Origin: Eumeta japonica
Lineage: Eukaryota; Arthropoda; Insecta; Lepidoptera; Psychidae
NCBI GenBank assembly: GCA_005406025.1
Contig: BGZK01001373.1
Location: 100,300 to 164,299 of the forward strand
Length of the DNA: 64,000 bases
Reading direction: 5' to 3'
The position numbers and the translations under genes were made by a program. This document shows, one piece after another, positions 33,126-43,928 of this stretch; within the stretch, counting starts at the first letter, position 1; the number at the start of each line of letters is the position of its first letter. Under the pieces are notes generated by a model that had not been told where the DNA came from, did no database searches, and saw only the letters and a program-made list of their open reading frames with translations.

Positions 33126-34630
33126 TCGGTCATAACAAGACAAAGTTTACTTTTATTTTGCCAACATATATCTTCTATATACCAACCTAATTTACGTATT
33201 TTCATTTCATGCGCTTTCATTTATCTCTACAGATATCAAATTTTCCAGCTTTTCTCTTTACTTTTAGATAAAAAATTTAATTTTTTGGGACAGCAGTAGA
33301 TGGAATTCTATTACTTCCAATATATTATTTTTCCAATATTAGACGCAAAGTAAACGCGGTGGTATGAAACAAATGAAAAAAAAATAGCACCTGTCAATCA
33401 GTTTGAATGTCACTCATCAGATAATTTAATGATGATAACGTACGAATCTGTGTGTATTTTTGTTTTCCCCTCGATATATAGATATTATATGTTTATACAA
33501 GTCAGTTTAGTGCTACCTGTCTTTGAAGCAGATAGCAATGAAGTTACAATTCGGTGGCTATAGTATTATAGTATATAGTAGTCGTAGTCTATATAACATT
33601 CTGCGTTACTCATTCATCTTATGAGTGACTTTCATCTGTGAAAAGTGGCATTGTCTTTAATAGAATAATACTACAATCTGACTACTTAGAAACTCTAGCT
33701 TTTAATTTAAAGTGCATTCAAGAAATTTTGTATTTAGCGACGATTTGTTGTCCAATCAGATACAATAAAATTATGTCTGATTGAACACAAGAACAAATAA
33801 TTCATCGTTTTAATTCATATTTAATTTTAAGTCAGAATAGAACTCTTGACCAAGCATTATATTCCTGAGCAATTCTGGTATCATACACAAAGCTATAGAA
33901 TTAAAAAGCAGTATCTTTGACATCATACTGGAAATAGCAGTTGATTTGAACAAAATTATTTTTTATAGACACAAGTAGATACACGTGCATTTTGATAAAT
34001 AGTTTTTATAAATCAACGGATTGGATTTATAATGTCAAATAAACTAAAATTAAGTATGGAACAAGTATAATCAGTAATAGCGTTTAATCTATGTACAAAC
34101 GTCACTGCATAATTTAAGGTTATTAAGATGGAGCACGATAATTTTAATAGGATATTTGACGATAAGATATACTGCATAGAAATACAGATTTCATTTCGAT
34201 TTAAATAAAGAATATTTCAATAGAATATCGATATATATTGTAAAAGGTTACGGAATCTCTTATTAATAAGTTTGATTGAAACTTGAAAACTTTATTTCGT
34301 CACACTGTAGCTTCATAATAGCTATCTCGAAGTCCGCTTTTCAAGTATATTTCTAAAACTCACCCTCAGCTAAGTTTTCTACGTGTTTTGAGCAATAGTT
34401 TTTCGTTATATTCAAATCGAATCATAATCTATCTAAACACCAATTCAAACTTTTACAATAATACATATTTTGCATATCATACAAGCAGCATTAGAAATAT
34501 TTTTTAAATTTTAATTTAATTACATTTCAATGAAAATCTTGATGAATTCACATACTCATTTTATTACGTCAAATAGACATTATGCATTTCTGCATCGGGT
34601 ATTGAAGACCGAGTATGGCAATGAGGTTTA
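33126..34630. other. no recognised gene
   Basis: AT-rich. The plus frame 33,090-33,299 overlaps the fragment above and is not supported. Confidence 0.5.
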
Positions 34631-34639
34631 TTATCCGAT

Positions 34640-35181
34640 ACTCGTAGTTTCACGCAGAGGCGAAATGTGGGCTGAAGAAGTCCACTTCGATTCAAATAAT
34701 ACATGAGGATGTATGAATGTCAAAATTGATGACTTGTACATGACTCGATATTCTAGAGAACATATATTTGTAGTACCATCGGCAAGTAGTCCTTCGATAT
34801 TTATTGATATGACATCATCTAAAACCAGTGAGGATGCCATAAATGTCGGCTTCATTTTACCAGAAAAATTGTTTAAGAACGTAAACTGTTATGAATTAAT
34901 TCGAAATTTTTTGGTCAAACTTGAATTTACGTGAATCCTGTTATATACGCTTATGTCTCAAATATCTCCGAAGCGATCTAGGAGTGGAAGGAGTTTTGTG
35001 GGATGATGTAAGAGACATTCAAGCATATCGAGATAGGAATTTGAAAGTTCACATGTCGGGTGATTTTATTCTCTGGATAGATGAACATCGGTATGAATAT
35101 AAAGAGATTTTATGTAAGTCTGAAGACGAGAGTGTGAATGAGAAGCTGTGCGTTCGTACGTTTGAGTGTGCGTGCGTATGA
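34640..35181 (+). pseudogene. two adjoining coding-like frames, unassigned
   Basis: Frame 1 (34,713-34,934) contains SREHIFVVPSASSPSIFIDM and ends KLEFT. Frame 2 (34,921-35,181) overlaps it by 14 bases and contains GVLWDDVRDIQAYRDRNLKV and FILWIDEHRYEYKEI. Together they give about 155 codons with one frame change, which suggests a decayed gene. A minus-strand frame of 74 codons covers part of frame 1, so strand is not certain. No domain recognised. Confidence 0.25.
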
Positions 35182-36799
35182 GATAAGTATATAGATACTA
35201 CTTACTACTACTCTGTGTTCAAATAATAGTATACTCCTTCATATGGCAGACAAGAGAAGGAAAGAGTATAATAATAGACTCTGTAATGGTGAATAATCCG
35301 TTGAGAAACACAGTTGTGGATACGAGAGTGTTCCTTCGCATCGCTGTTGGAGTGGATCACTTTTGATGATCTGCTAAATTTTGAAAATTCAGTGTAAGTA
35401 TTTAGACACCATACGAAAGGAATTACTATAAGCGTTGGCGAAATCGAATTTTATAAATATTTGGCAAATTACGTGAGTTATGAAATCTGTATTAAGGGGA
35501 TTCGAAATGATTATTAAAGCTAACGTGTCGAGAGATGGCACTGTTCAGCTGTATTAAAGAAAAATATTAAATTTTGTCGCAAATGCTAATTTGCGGTCAA
35601 ACAAACCCAGTTTTGCGGAAAATTATGTCCTAGTTTTATACATAAGAGCATAAATTATTTTAAAAAATTAGGGTATAATTAGAATAATACTGTAAAATTT
35701 TATTTGCTTATCAGACCTTTTGGTTTTGTGCTATTAAACACAAATACACATATGCCCTTGATTACTACAATTGGCCAATTTTTTTAAAAAGAGTGGCTCT
35801 AAGAATGGGCCACACCCTTGTAAGTTACGCCAAATTCGTTGCACAAAATATTTCACCGGGGTACTGCATAGCCAATGATCCGACAATTTTGTTTATTTAT
35901 TAATATGATCAAATAATATATCAAAAGAATATTTGACAATCCTTCAATCATGAAATATCGACGAATATTTTCATGACTTTTCATCTAAATTGTAACAATA
36001 ATACACATTTAGGGCTCCTGTGTGAAATTATACGAATTCTTGAAAACGTTTAATTTTATCGCATTTGAATCAAAGGCTTGATTACGGAGGAACAGAACCG
36101 GAATCGAGATCAACATCAAGTTGAAATGAAAGATCTAGGGATTCATTCTATGTTCACACAGACGAAGCCGTGTAGGAAAATTATCCTCAATAAAATATAT
36201 TAAGGGTCTGATTCTTCTTTAGGGTTTCGTGAGAATTATGAAAAAACTTTTATAACTTAACCAGTTCAAGAAAAAAAATGCGTGCTTCAGGGGCACCCCG
36301 CAGATGTGAAACATCAAAACTGTTGTGTACTGTTTTATTATAATTGGAAAAAGATGAGAATGGCAGGTATTACGAATGAAAAGTAGAAGCTCATGATTTT
36401 CATTAACCACATTTAATATTATATTTCATTAGTTAACTATGTTGCAGTAGCGCTAGAGTTTGTTTCTCGTAGACTGTCTTTTTATTCTATGAAAGTTGCA
36501 ATTGGTCGATGATAGCTAAAATATGAAACGTACATTTTGGATGTAATATATACACTATCATTCATTTCGGAAACTTTGTAAGCATTGACAAAATTTCAAA
36601 AATAGAAATCATTGTTTAATGTTATAAAAAGCTTCATCACAGGAGGAAATACACAATCAGACGCACACGGCGTAGCCCAAAACCAAGCGTCTCCTGAATT
36701 TAGAGATGTCTTGGTTTTACCCCAGATCAACGTGCATATAAATGTTTCGCAGCAAAAATAACATGGTAATGGAGAGCGGTAACAACTGAAAACCAGTAA
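35182..36799. other. no recognised gene
   Basis: AT-rich. One isolated satellite-like unit word (tttagggtttcgtgagaatt) lies at about 36,219-36,238. A short purine-rich hexamer-like stretch (gaaccggaatcgagatcaac) is at about 36,097-36,116. Confidence 0.45.
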
Positions 36800-37290
36800 A
36801 GGATATTCGATACATTTTTAATTATATTGTCACGGGTTCCGTGACAATTTCTAAAAACCCTTTAATAAGCCGATTTTAATAAAAATTACTATAAAGATAA
36901 TTGAAACCCAATAAAAAGACATCCGAAACATTTTTAGGGTTCCGTTAGAATTACTGAGGACCCTAATAATTATGCCGATTTTAATAACATTTAGTATGGA
37001 AACAATTGAAAACCACTAAAAGGATATCTGATACATTTTTAGGGTTCCGTGAGAATTTCTAAGAACCCTTTAAGTGGCACGATTTTAATAAAAAATACTA
37101 TGAAAATAAATGAAAGCCATTAAAGTACATCAATGCATTTTTAGGGTTCCGTGAGAAATATTAAATATTCTTATCATTAAACTGATTTCAATAAAATTTT
37201 GAATGAAAGTAATTGAAAGTCAGCAAAAGGATATTCGGTACATTTTTTTAGGGTTCTGTGACTTTACTAATAATCCGTATAGTTGCACCA
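36800..37290 (+). repeat. degenerate satellite, period about 104 bp, about five units
   Basis: The landmark acatttttagggttccgt (or close variants) starts at 36,812, 36,928, 37,033, 37,135 and 37,240. The spacings are 116, 105, 102 and 105; the first unit has a small insertion. Each unit also carries ccgattttaataa and tgaaaNccaNtaaaagga words. Units have diverged by roughly a fifth by eye. Non-coding. Confidence 0.88.
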
Positions 37291-40155
37291 ATTTTTCTGT
37301 ACAATACAAATTATCCTATTTAGTACAAAGAGTTAGTGGTTAAAATGGCTCATGATGCAGTGATCGTGTTTTGTGAGATTAATAAACACTCTTATAATAT
37401 AATTTGAGTGATTTCAATAAAATTGCTATATAGATAGCTTAAAGCAAGCAAAAGGACTACATTATTTTTGGTGATTCAATTTTCCAAATTTAGTGATTTA
37501 GTTTTTAGAGGTTTCATTGAATACTGTTAAAAAGTAAGGGAATATGATTGGATCAGTTTCGATGAAATTTTCAGTTTTTATGTTTAACGAAATATGTCTC
37601 AGAACATAGAACTGCAGCCTATGGCTCGAAATAAAGCAATGATAGTAAAATGTATGCGAAATTTATTAACGTTATTTAGTATTAAATTCCGTCAAAAAAA
37701 TATAGGTGATGGTGTAACAAATGCAACTGGGCGAAAATGGAATTTTCCATTTGCATGAAAAAACGATGTCTTTCAATTCTTGTCAAGTGCTTGGCAATGG
37801 TCACTTGCAATAATTTAAAGAAAACAATACAACGAAGCTATACATTTTTTTACGTGCTAAACAGTTTTTGATAAGTGTCTGTCCGAAACCAGCAAAAAAT
37901 CAGGTATTTCTGAGTAACAGTCAAACTTGTTTACCAAAATGAGTTAAATTTAGAAAATGATGACAAATGATTTGCAACCAATTTGAGTATCTATAACATA
38001 ATCATGTTGTTCATAAAGTATCTTGCAAAAAATCTACATAACATATTGTTTAGGAATCATAAAAAAAATATATCCCATTAAATAGAAACTTATAAAAACA
38101 TAATTGACATAGGTTATTGTAGTTTATCGAACATTCACAAGCGCTCAAATTAGTCATCCCACGTTATCAAATATTTAAGAATAAAAGTAAAATGTTGCAA
38201 ATATTATTATTGTGAAATGTATGTTTTTAAAGACTGGTTTACTACGAGGTTTTCAATTTTAACATGTATATAATTTCAAGGAAATGTAAGCAAATAAACT
38301 CATTTTCTTAATTTATTTCCTGTCATATTTTTAAGCGTTATTATCATCTTTTTTGTATGTTTCTGATAACAATGTCTATGTGTTTCAAATTATGTAGTGT
38401 CTGTAGAAAATTCTTGCAGTTTTAAAGTATTTTCTATGGAAGCCTTTTTCACTTTTTCCCCACATAAAGCTCTTATTACAATAATTTTTATTTTTTCCTT
38501 TATATTACCAGGTAAAATTATCTTGTCGAAACACACTTGCAGGCTCATTGTTTCCATAAATACAAATTATTTAAACATTTCAAATGTTTATGTGTACAAA
38601 TTAACGTAAAATTTTAATACAATCTTAGTTTCAAAACGTCTAATTATATCTATGGTTTTTATGGGTATTGAATACGAAACGAAACACAGTTATTATTCAT
38701 AAATCCTAAGCACTTTTTCTCTGTAAATCAGAGTTTAGTTGTAAAAAAAAAAGTATAAGAATAGGAACACAAAACCGTTCAATTGAAGTCACATTAAAAA
38801 TATGTAAAGATTTATCTGTCAATGCGAAAAATATGAAAATACATTCACAAAATAAAAATTAATTAATTGGTATATCTGTAACATGTTGATTGTGTTGATG
38901 AATATCACTTATTGATTGTGAGCTTTAATTACTTAGTTTTTGGTTCGATACTCGTAGTGCTTTCTGAGCTGTAAATAGGAAAAAGTTTTTGACGGTGTAC
39001 CTGAATTAGTCTGAAATCAATAATATACACACACACACATATTATATATACATATATATTTAAAAAGGCCTATAAGTAAGTAATAAATAATTTCTCTACG
39101 CCTCACCACTTCACTGACAGCTTTGTCACGGCGGCACCGTCGTCGGTCCGCTATTATCGCGCTTCGCTGCGCTGTGCGCCCGAGACGCAAACAATTTCAT
39201 TTTTCGCATAGAATTATACTAGGACCCGATAGATATTGTACATTTTAGGAATTATTATAATAGTTTCAATCTTTTCACAAGGGAATATTATAGAAAAAAA
39301 AATGTTTAAAAAAGATACAAGAAGTTAAATTCACAAAATTGTACATTCCAAGCTTTTACTAAATTACAAATAAATAAAAGAACATTTTTTTTTGTTTGTA
39401 TTTTGTTTATTTCTCAATAATTAATTTACAATAATAATCAAAAACAACGTAGGCTCTACACAGTTCTAAGTCCATAGAAAGGTCATGTGTCAAGGGATCA
39501 AGTAAACTTTTATTGCCGTGCCAGTTTATTTTATAGTAGAGACATATTCAAGTGGAGTAATTTATCGTTTAAAATTTCGTCCATTTATTGAAGAATCTGA
39601 AAAATAAGCATTATTAGATTTTGTTACTAATTTTGTGAAAAATTAAATAACAAGCAAATACATTCTAAAAAACCGCGATTCCCAATACAATACCTATAAA
39701 AAGAAATTTATTAAAATTTGCATAATAAAAAGTATTTTTATAAAAAGTTGAATAATTGTTCTGCATAAATGCATAGAAAACAACAAACTTTCATAGAAAA
39801 ATATTTTAAAATATTTTCTTGAAAAACGGTGTTATTGCTTCTTCATTTCGCTAAATACGACTTTAGATTTGTATGGAATAAAATTTCAAGATGGCGTACT
39901 TTTCCATAATTACCCCTGATCGGCTCCGCAGTCTTGCCCCAAAACTGTGTACAATTTTTTTAATACTTCAACGAATGAAAAGCTTAAAATGTAATTGTAT
40001 TATTTTTTTTATATAAGAATCATATTAGAAATAAACTTCGAATAAAAAAAACCAATTTACAATAAGAAAACCATCATTATAAACGGAGACCACGCCACCG
40101 AATATTTCGATAATGATTTTTCTAATGAATACCTATAAACCAACGCTATAGAATA
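37291..40155. other. no recognised gene; one GC island
   Basis: AT-rich. (CA)n and (TA)n microsatellites sit at about 39,030-39,060. A GC-rich island lies at 39,125-39,185 (cggcggcaccgtcgtcggtc) without an open frame of note. Confidence 0.5.
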
Positions 40156-40503
40156 TTTATTTTCAATAAGAGATGTGCAATTTATTATACGTAATTTTTA
40201 TACTAATATTCTATGATCTAAATAAAAAGAAAACACTAAAATAACACAGACCCAAACCTCACATTACAAAGGCCGACCGGCTTACGAATGACTGAAAACT
40301 AACAGACTACAATGCCTTCGAATCTTTAATGCAGAGTAAAATGATTAGCTTTTGTTCCTAAACTAGCCACTGTGACCATAAACACTGTTTAATAAACAAA
40401 ATAATTCCACTTTTAACGCTAAACGGCGAAAGTCCCAGAGCAGACTTTTACTGATGGGGGCGCGTCCTGGAGCAGGACCTTAACCGTTGATGAGCAGATC
40501 GTG
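40156..40503 (-). CDS. candidate last exon and 3' UTR of a minus-strand gene
   Basis: On the minus strand a good acceptor (gatgtattttcag) at 40,504 is followed by CAC GAT CTG CTC ATC AAC GGT TAA (40,503-40,480), which would end a protein in HDLLING. The sequence after it has raised GC content and then runs AT-rich to an AATAAA at 40,161-40,156, as a 3' UTR would. No upstream exon was identified to the right, and the coding part is too short to judge by composition. Confidence 0.25.
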
Positions 40504-41460
40504 CTGAAAATACATCATTGTGAATTTATAAAATATTTTGAAATTACTTGTGAAATTTGAAACGAAAAAGTGAGAATGTGAATAATCATTCAAAGATAGA
40601 AACTGAAGAAATGTGAAAAAGATAAAGCAACAAAGAAAAGCAAAAGAGGAAAAATAAAGTAGAAAGTGACTGTCCTCTTTTCGTCATCAGAAAGAGAGAA
40701 TAATGAACAAGATTACAACAGCTAAAAGAAGATATTTTTGATGAAGAAGAGAATAGTTGAATGCTCCATATTGAATGGTCAGAAAATTATTATTGCAGAA
40801 CTTCTGAAGAGGATTGGTTAAAATATGATGAATATTTTCAATTGCATAAATATTACGTTCATCTTGGATGCATCATTTTTGTATTAGGTAAAATCCTCTT
40901 TGCAATGTTTGTGATGAAAAAGCTAAACGGATAGCTGTTGATAAGTCTAAGAAAACAAAAAAAAATGTAATAAGTATTATCCAATTTAAAGATACCATAT
41001 AAAATTGACTAATTGTTGACTTTTTGTTACTTAGATAAAATTTAGTTTGTCAAATTTATTTTATTTTTGTTACAATTGCAGTGGAGGATTTTGTAATAGA
41101 CCATAAAGCATATTATCAACACAGCGTTGCAAAACGCCCCACCTAGGATTAAAAAATATATTTTTTTTTAGCTAGTGTATAAGAACATGTGAACAAACTC
41201 AAGTATAATTTTGTAGTTTATATACTATTTGTCATATTTTTAACGAAATAATCCATATCCAAGTGCAAAAATATAGAACAAAATGAATAAATGACAGTTC
41301 GAGAATGTGTAGAAGAAGAAGAAACAATGATATAATAGTTGGCTATGGCAGGAAATTGCATTTTCAAATATCGATAAAACGAAAATGAAATTAGTACGAG
41401 AAAAACCGATATAGAGTATTGTTGTTTTGCGTTGTTAATTACCCCATCTTTTTCTTCAAA
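40504..41460. other. no recognised gene
   Basis: AT-rich. The minus frame 41,463-41,218 has no motif. Confidence 0.5.
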
Positions 41461-41610
41461 CATGAAAGCCTTGTACCTAAGCCTTCCGCACCATCTGGAT
41501 CAGGATTTGGGGCTTGCCGACGAGCATTGTCACCGATGACGAAGTCCATGATCGATAGATCAACGTGCACTTCGAAGCACGGAGAGAGCGGCGTCAAAAC
41601 TCATTAGTAA
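41461..41610 (+). repeat. GC-richer segment, probable dispersed repeat
   Basis: The frame ends with TKSMIDRSTCTSKHGESGVK then TH and a stop (41,605-41,607). I recall similar wording from repeated sequences in moth genomes but cannot name the element. It could instead be upstream (5' UTR) sequence of gene A, which begins 400 bp further on. Confidence 0.35.
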
Positions 41611-42013
41611 ATTCATCTGTGGTCGTGGACGAATTTAGTATTTTCTGGATAGAAGTCTGTACTCGTAAACATTGAGCCACCGTCGCTGAAAGGTCGTACC
41701 AAGCGGAAATCTAATGGCATGAACGATAGACAAGAATTATTTAATGATAACTAAACACTAGCATGAAAAACGCAACGTTTTCATAAATGAAATGGCAATT
41801 ATTAAAGATAACTATCGAACACAGATCTGTAATGTTATCAGCGGTTGCTTTGATAAAAAACGGCTTTGATAAAAAAATTAAAACCTAAAACGCCTATAGT
41901 CCACAAACAGCAATAACAGTGTATCATTGTTATAGTCACAATCCTCGTTGGTAAACGCGTCATTGTATATTTTTTCCCTTTTCATTACCATAGTACAACT
42001 ATAATCAGAAAAA

Positions 42014-42112
42014 ATGTCTCCATTTTTAATAGTGGCAGCTGTATTCATATTGTTAAATGTAGTTTTTATGCTGGGTGCTTTGTTATACGTCTTACTTAGC
42101 AAGGATACCAAG
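42014..42112 (+). CDS. gene A, exon 1: membrane-anchor exon of a small protein
   Basis: ATG 42,014 opens 33 codons, MSPFLIVAAVFILLNVVFML then GALLYVLLSKDTK, and ends exactly at GTATTT (donor 42,113), phase 0. A TAA in the same frame lies 12 bases upstream, fixing this Met as the start. The ATG is preceded by aatcag, which could be an acceptor for a 5' UTR intron. Residues 3-28 form one long uncharged helix, too long and without a clear cleavage site for a secreted signal peptide, so a membrane anchor is likely. The second exon at 43,665 is in matching phase. A similar exon occurs at 59,173. Function unknown. Confidence 0.5.
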
Positions 42113-42289
42113 GTATTTTTTTTCTTTCTTATTATTAAAAGCAATAATTTAAACGGTAATCGCAATTAAGGAATTATTAAATGCATTATAGACATGTACT
42201 TATTTAAGCTGTCAGACTCATTTTAAAAATTTTCAAGCATTGTAACTAATAGTAAAAGTTTAAATGTAAATATTGAAATTTAAATATAT

Positions 42290-42560
42290 GTCCTATATTT
42301 CAATATTAAAAACTGAATACGTACAATATTTAGCATTGCTAAATTATTCTCTACTTATCCTAATTCATATTACAAGGGCGAAAGTAAGTTTGTTTGTGGT
42401 TAAGCTTTTAAGTCTTAACTACTTAACTAATCTTTATGAAATTTTGTATACACATTTTCAGGAGTATAGAAAAGGACATAGGGTACCTTTCATCTAGAAA
42501 AAAAATTGTTTTGCATTTCCATTTTTCAACTATCTAATATTATAAATGCGAAAATGAGTT
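42290..42560 (-). repeat. common lepidopteran repeat inside the gene A intron
   Basis: Two partial copies in tandem: gggcgaaagtaagtttgttt … atgaaattttgtatacacat … ggacatagggtacctttcat at about 42,374-42,495, and taatattataaatgcgaaaa at about 42,535-42,555. On the minus strand this order matches the RTE-LINE-associated 3' sequence also seen at 14.6 kb. Non-coding. Confidence 0.55.
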
Positions 42561-42566
42561 TCTTTG

Positions 42567-43664
42567 TTTGTGTGAAGTTTACTATTATTAAAAAAAAATT
42601 CTTGTGAATAACTGTACGTGTTTATTTATATTCACTATTGTATATCACTCGATCAAACTTTAAGGAAAATAATGAGACTGAAAAATATGTTCAATACCTA
42701 TCCTGTATCGATTAAATTTATGATGACCTGAATTGTAATTTAAATTTTACAACTTTCACATTAGTTATACCAACAAAACAAAAATTGTTACCCTCTACAA
42801 AAATCATACCCATTTATTCTAATTTCTATGGGTGAATATATCTTATTTGGTAGATTGTTACAGCGCTATCTTTATATTTTTCGTCGGAAATCAAATCTTT
42901 CGCGTAAATGTAACAAAATTGAACCTAAGAAAAAATATATATTAATCAGCTCTGTTTCACCTAAATTGGTAATTATTAAGAAATTACATTAATATTTCTT
43001 AAAAAGGAGATGGAACATAGTCATAATTCCAAACTAGGATATAGGATTTGAATCATCACCATGCCATAGTCGTTACATCGACCTTCACTAACGTCAGAAA
43101 TTAACTAGATCATCACCTAAAATTTGACTGAGAAGTAGTTTGGAACGCATTCAGTAACGTAAATAGGATTCATCAGTTTTTACCTAAGCCAGAAGTAGTA
43201 TTATGAATAAAGTGGAGGGAGATGAAACGCAAAAAGGTACCGAGAACAGAACAACAGCGGATCAACAATAAGACTAAGGGCGATGCTGAAATTAGATCCG
43301 AGGACAGAAACTGAAACTGGATCGTGATCAAAAATCTAGACTGTAATCAGTTGTAGGTTGTAAGACTTGAGGGTATAACCAAAGTAATAAATTTATTACT
43401 TTTATTATCGATATCATTTTATTAACGGTATAAATTTATGTATTTATATCGTACTCAACATCAATCAATTTAATGGCTCCTATATAATATAGTTTTTTGC
43501 TTACGCAATACCAAATTTGAATTTTAATAAAACATAATTAACGATATGCCCCAAAAATTCTGCTGACATACGTTGAGTTACACGGTTAAGGCGCGTAATT
43601 ATCCGCGTCTTCTAATCTCATAGATTATGTGCTAAACGATGTTTTGTTTTTCCTTTCCATGCAG
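42567..43664. other. intron sequence of gene A (proposed)
   Basis: AT-rich, with a purine-rich degenerate hexamer tract at about 43,215-43,330 (gaacagaacaacagcggatc, gaggacagaaactgaaactg) of the same type as 53,216-53,425. No further exon was evident. Confidence 0.45.
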
Positions 43665-43928
43665 AAGGAAGAAATAGAAAATGAAGAGGAAGTGGAAATG
43701 CGTAACCCAATCAGGTCATCGGTTATATCGGGATCGGCATCAGGCCAAGACCCGCGCATGTCCCGCGGCAGTCTGCCCCAGGTCATGGTGTATCGCGCTA
43801 TAGTACGCCTCAGCCAAAGTAGCGCCCAACACCCCCAGCCTCCGCCCAAACCCGCCTTCTGGAGACGATTCGGAAGGAAAAACGGCAACCATCAACCTTC
43901 ATCGCAGTCTATGCCACCCATGCGCTAA
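43665..43928 (+). CDS. gene A, exon 2: acidic, Ser/Pro-rich tail
   Basis: An acceptor with a strong pyrimidine tract (tttttcctttccatgcag) precedes 87 codons and a TAA at 43,926-43,928. With exon 1 the protein has 120 residues. Residues 34-45 are acidic (KEEIENEEEVEM), 52-60 Ser/Gly-rich, 66-88 amphipathic (LPQVMVYRAIVRLSQ), 89-98 proline-rich (HPQPPPKPAF), then a basic WRRFGRKNG patch and a Gln/Ser/Pro end. The GC content and codon use are far from the AT-rich flanks, which supports real coding. A minus-strand open frame (43,888-43,625) is a shadow. The tail would face the cytoplasm or the lumen depending on orientation. No known domain. Confidence 0.55.
   Translation, partial: KEEIENEEEVEMRNPIRSSVISGSASGQDPRMSRGSLPQVMVYRAIVRLSQSSAQHPQPPPKPAFWRRFGRKNGNHQPSSQSMPPMR

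Noticed and set aside
36800..37290. CRISPR-like reading of the 104-bp units
   Set aside because: The repeats are long, diverged and without distinct spacers, so it is a satellite.
41878..42165. Minus-strand frame opposite gene A exon 1
   Set aside because: The plus strand has the ATG, donor and paralogous exon; the minus frame has no counterpart at 59 kb.
43625..43888. 87-codon minus-strand frame opposite gene A exon 2
   Set aside because: It lacks splice or start support and mirrors a GC-rich plus exon that has a good acceptor and a matching upstream exon.
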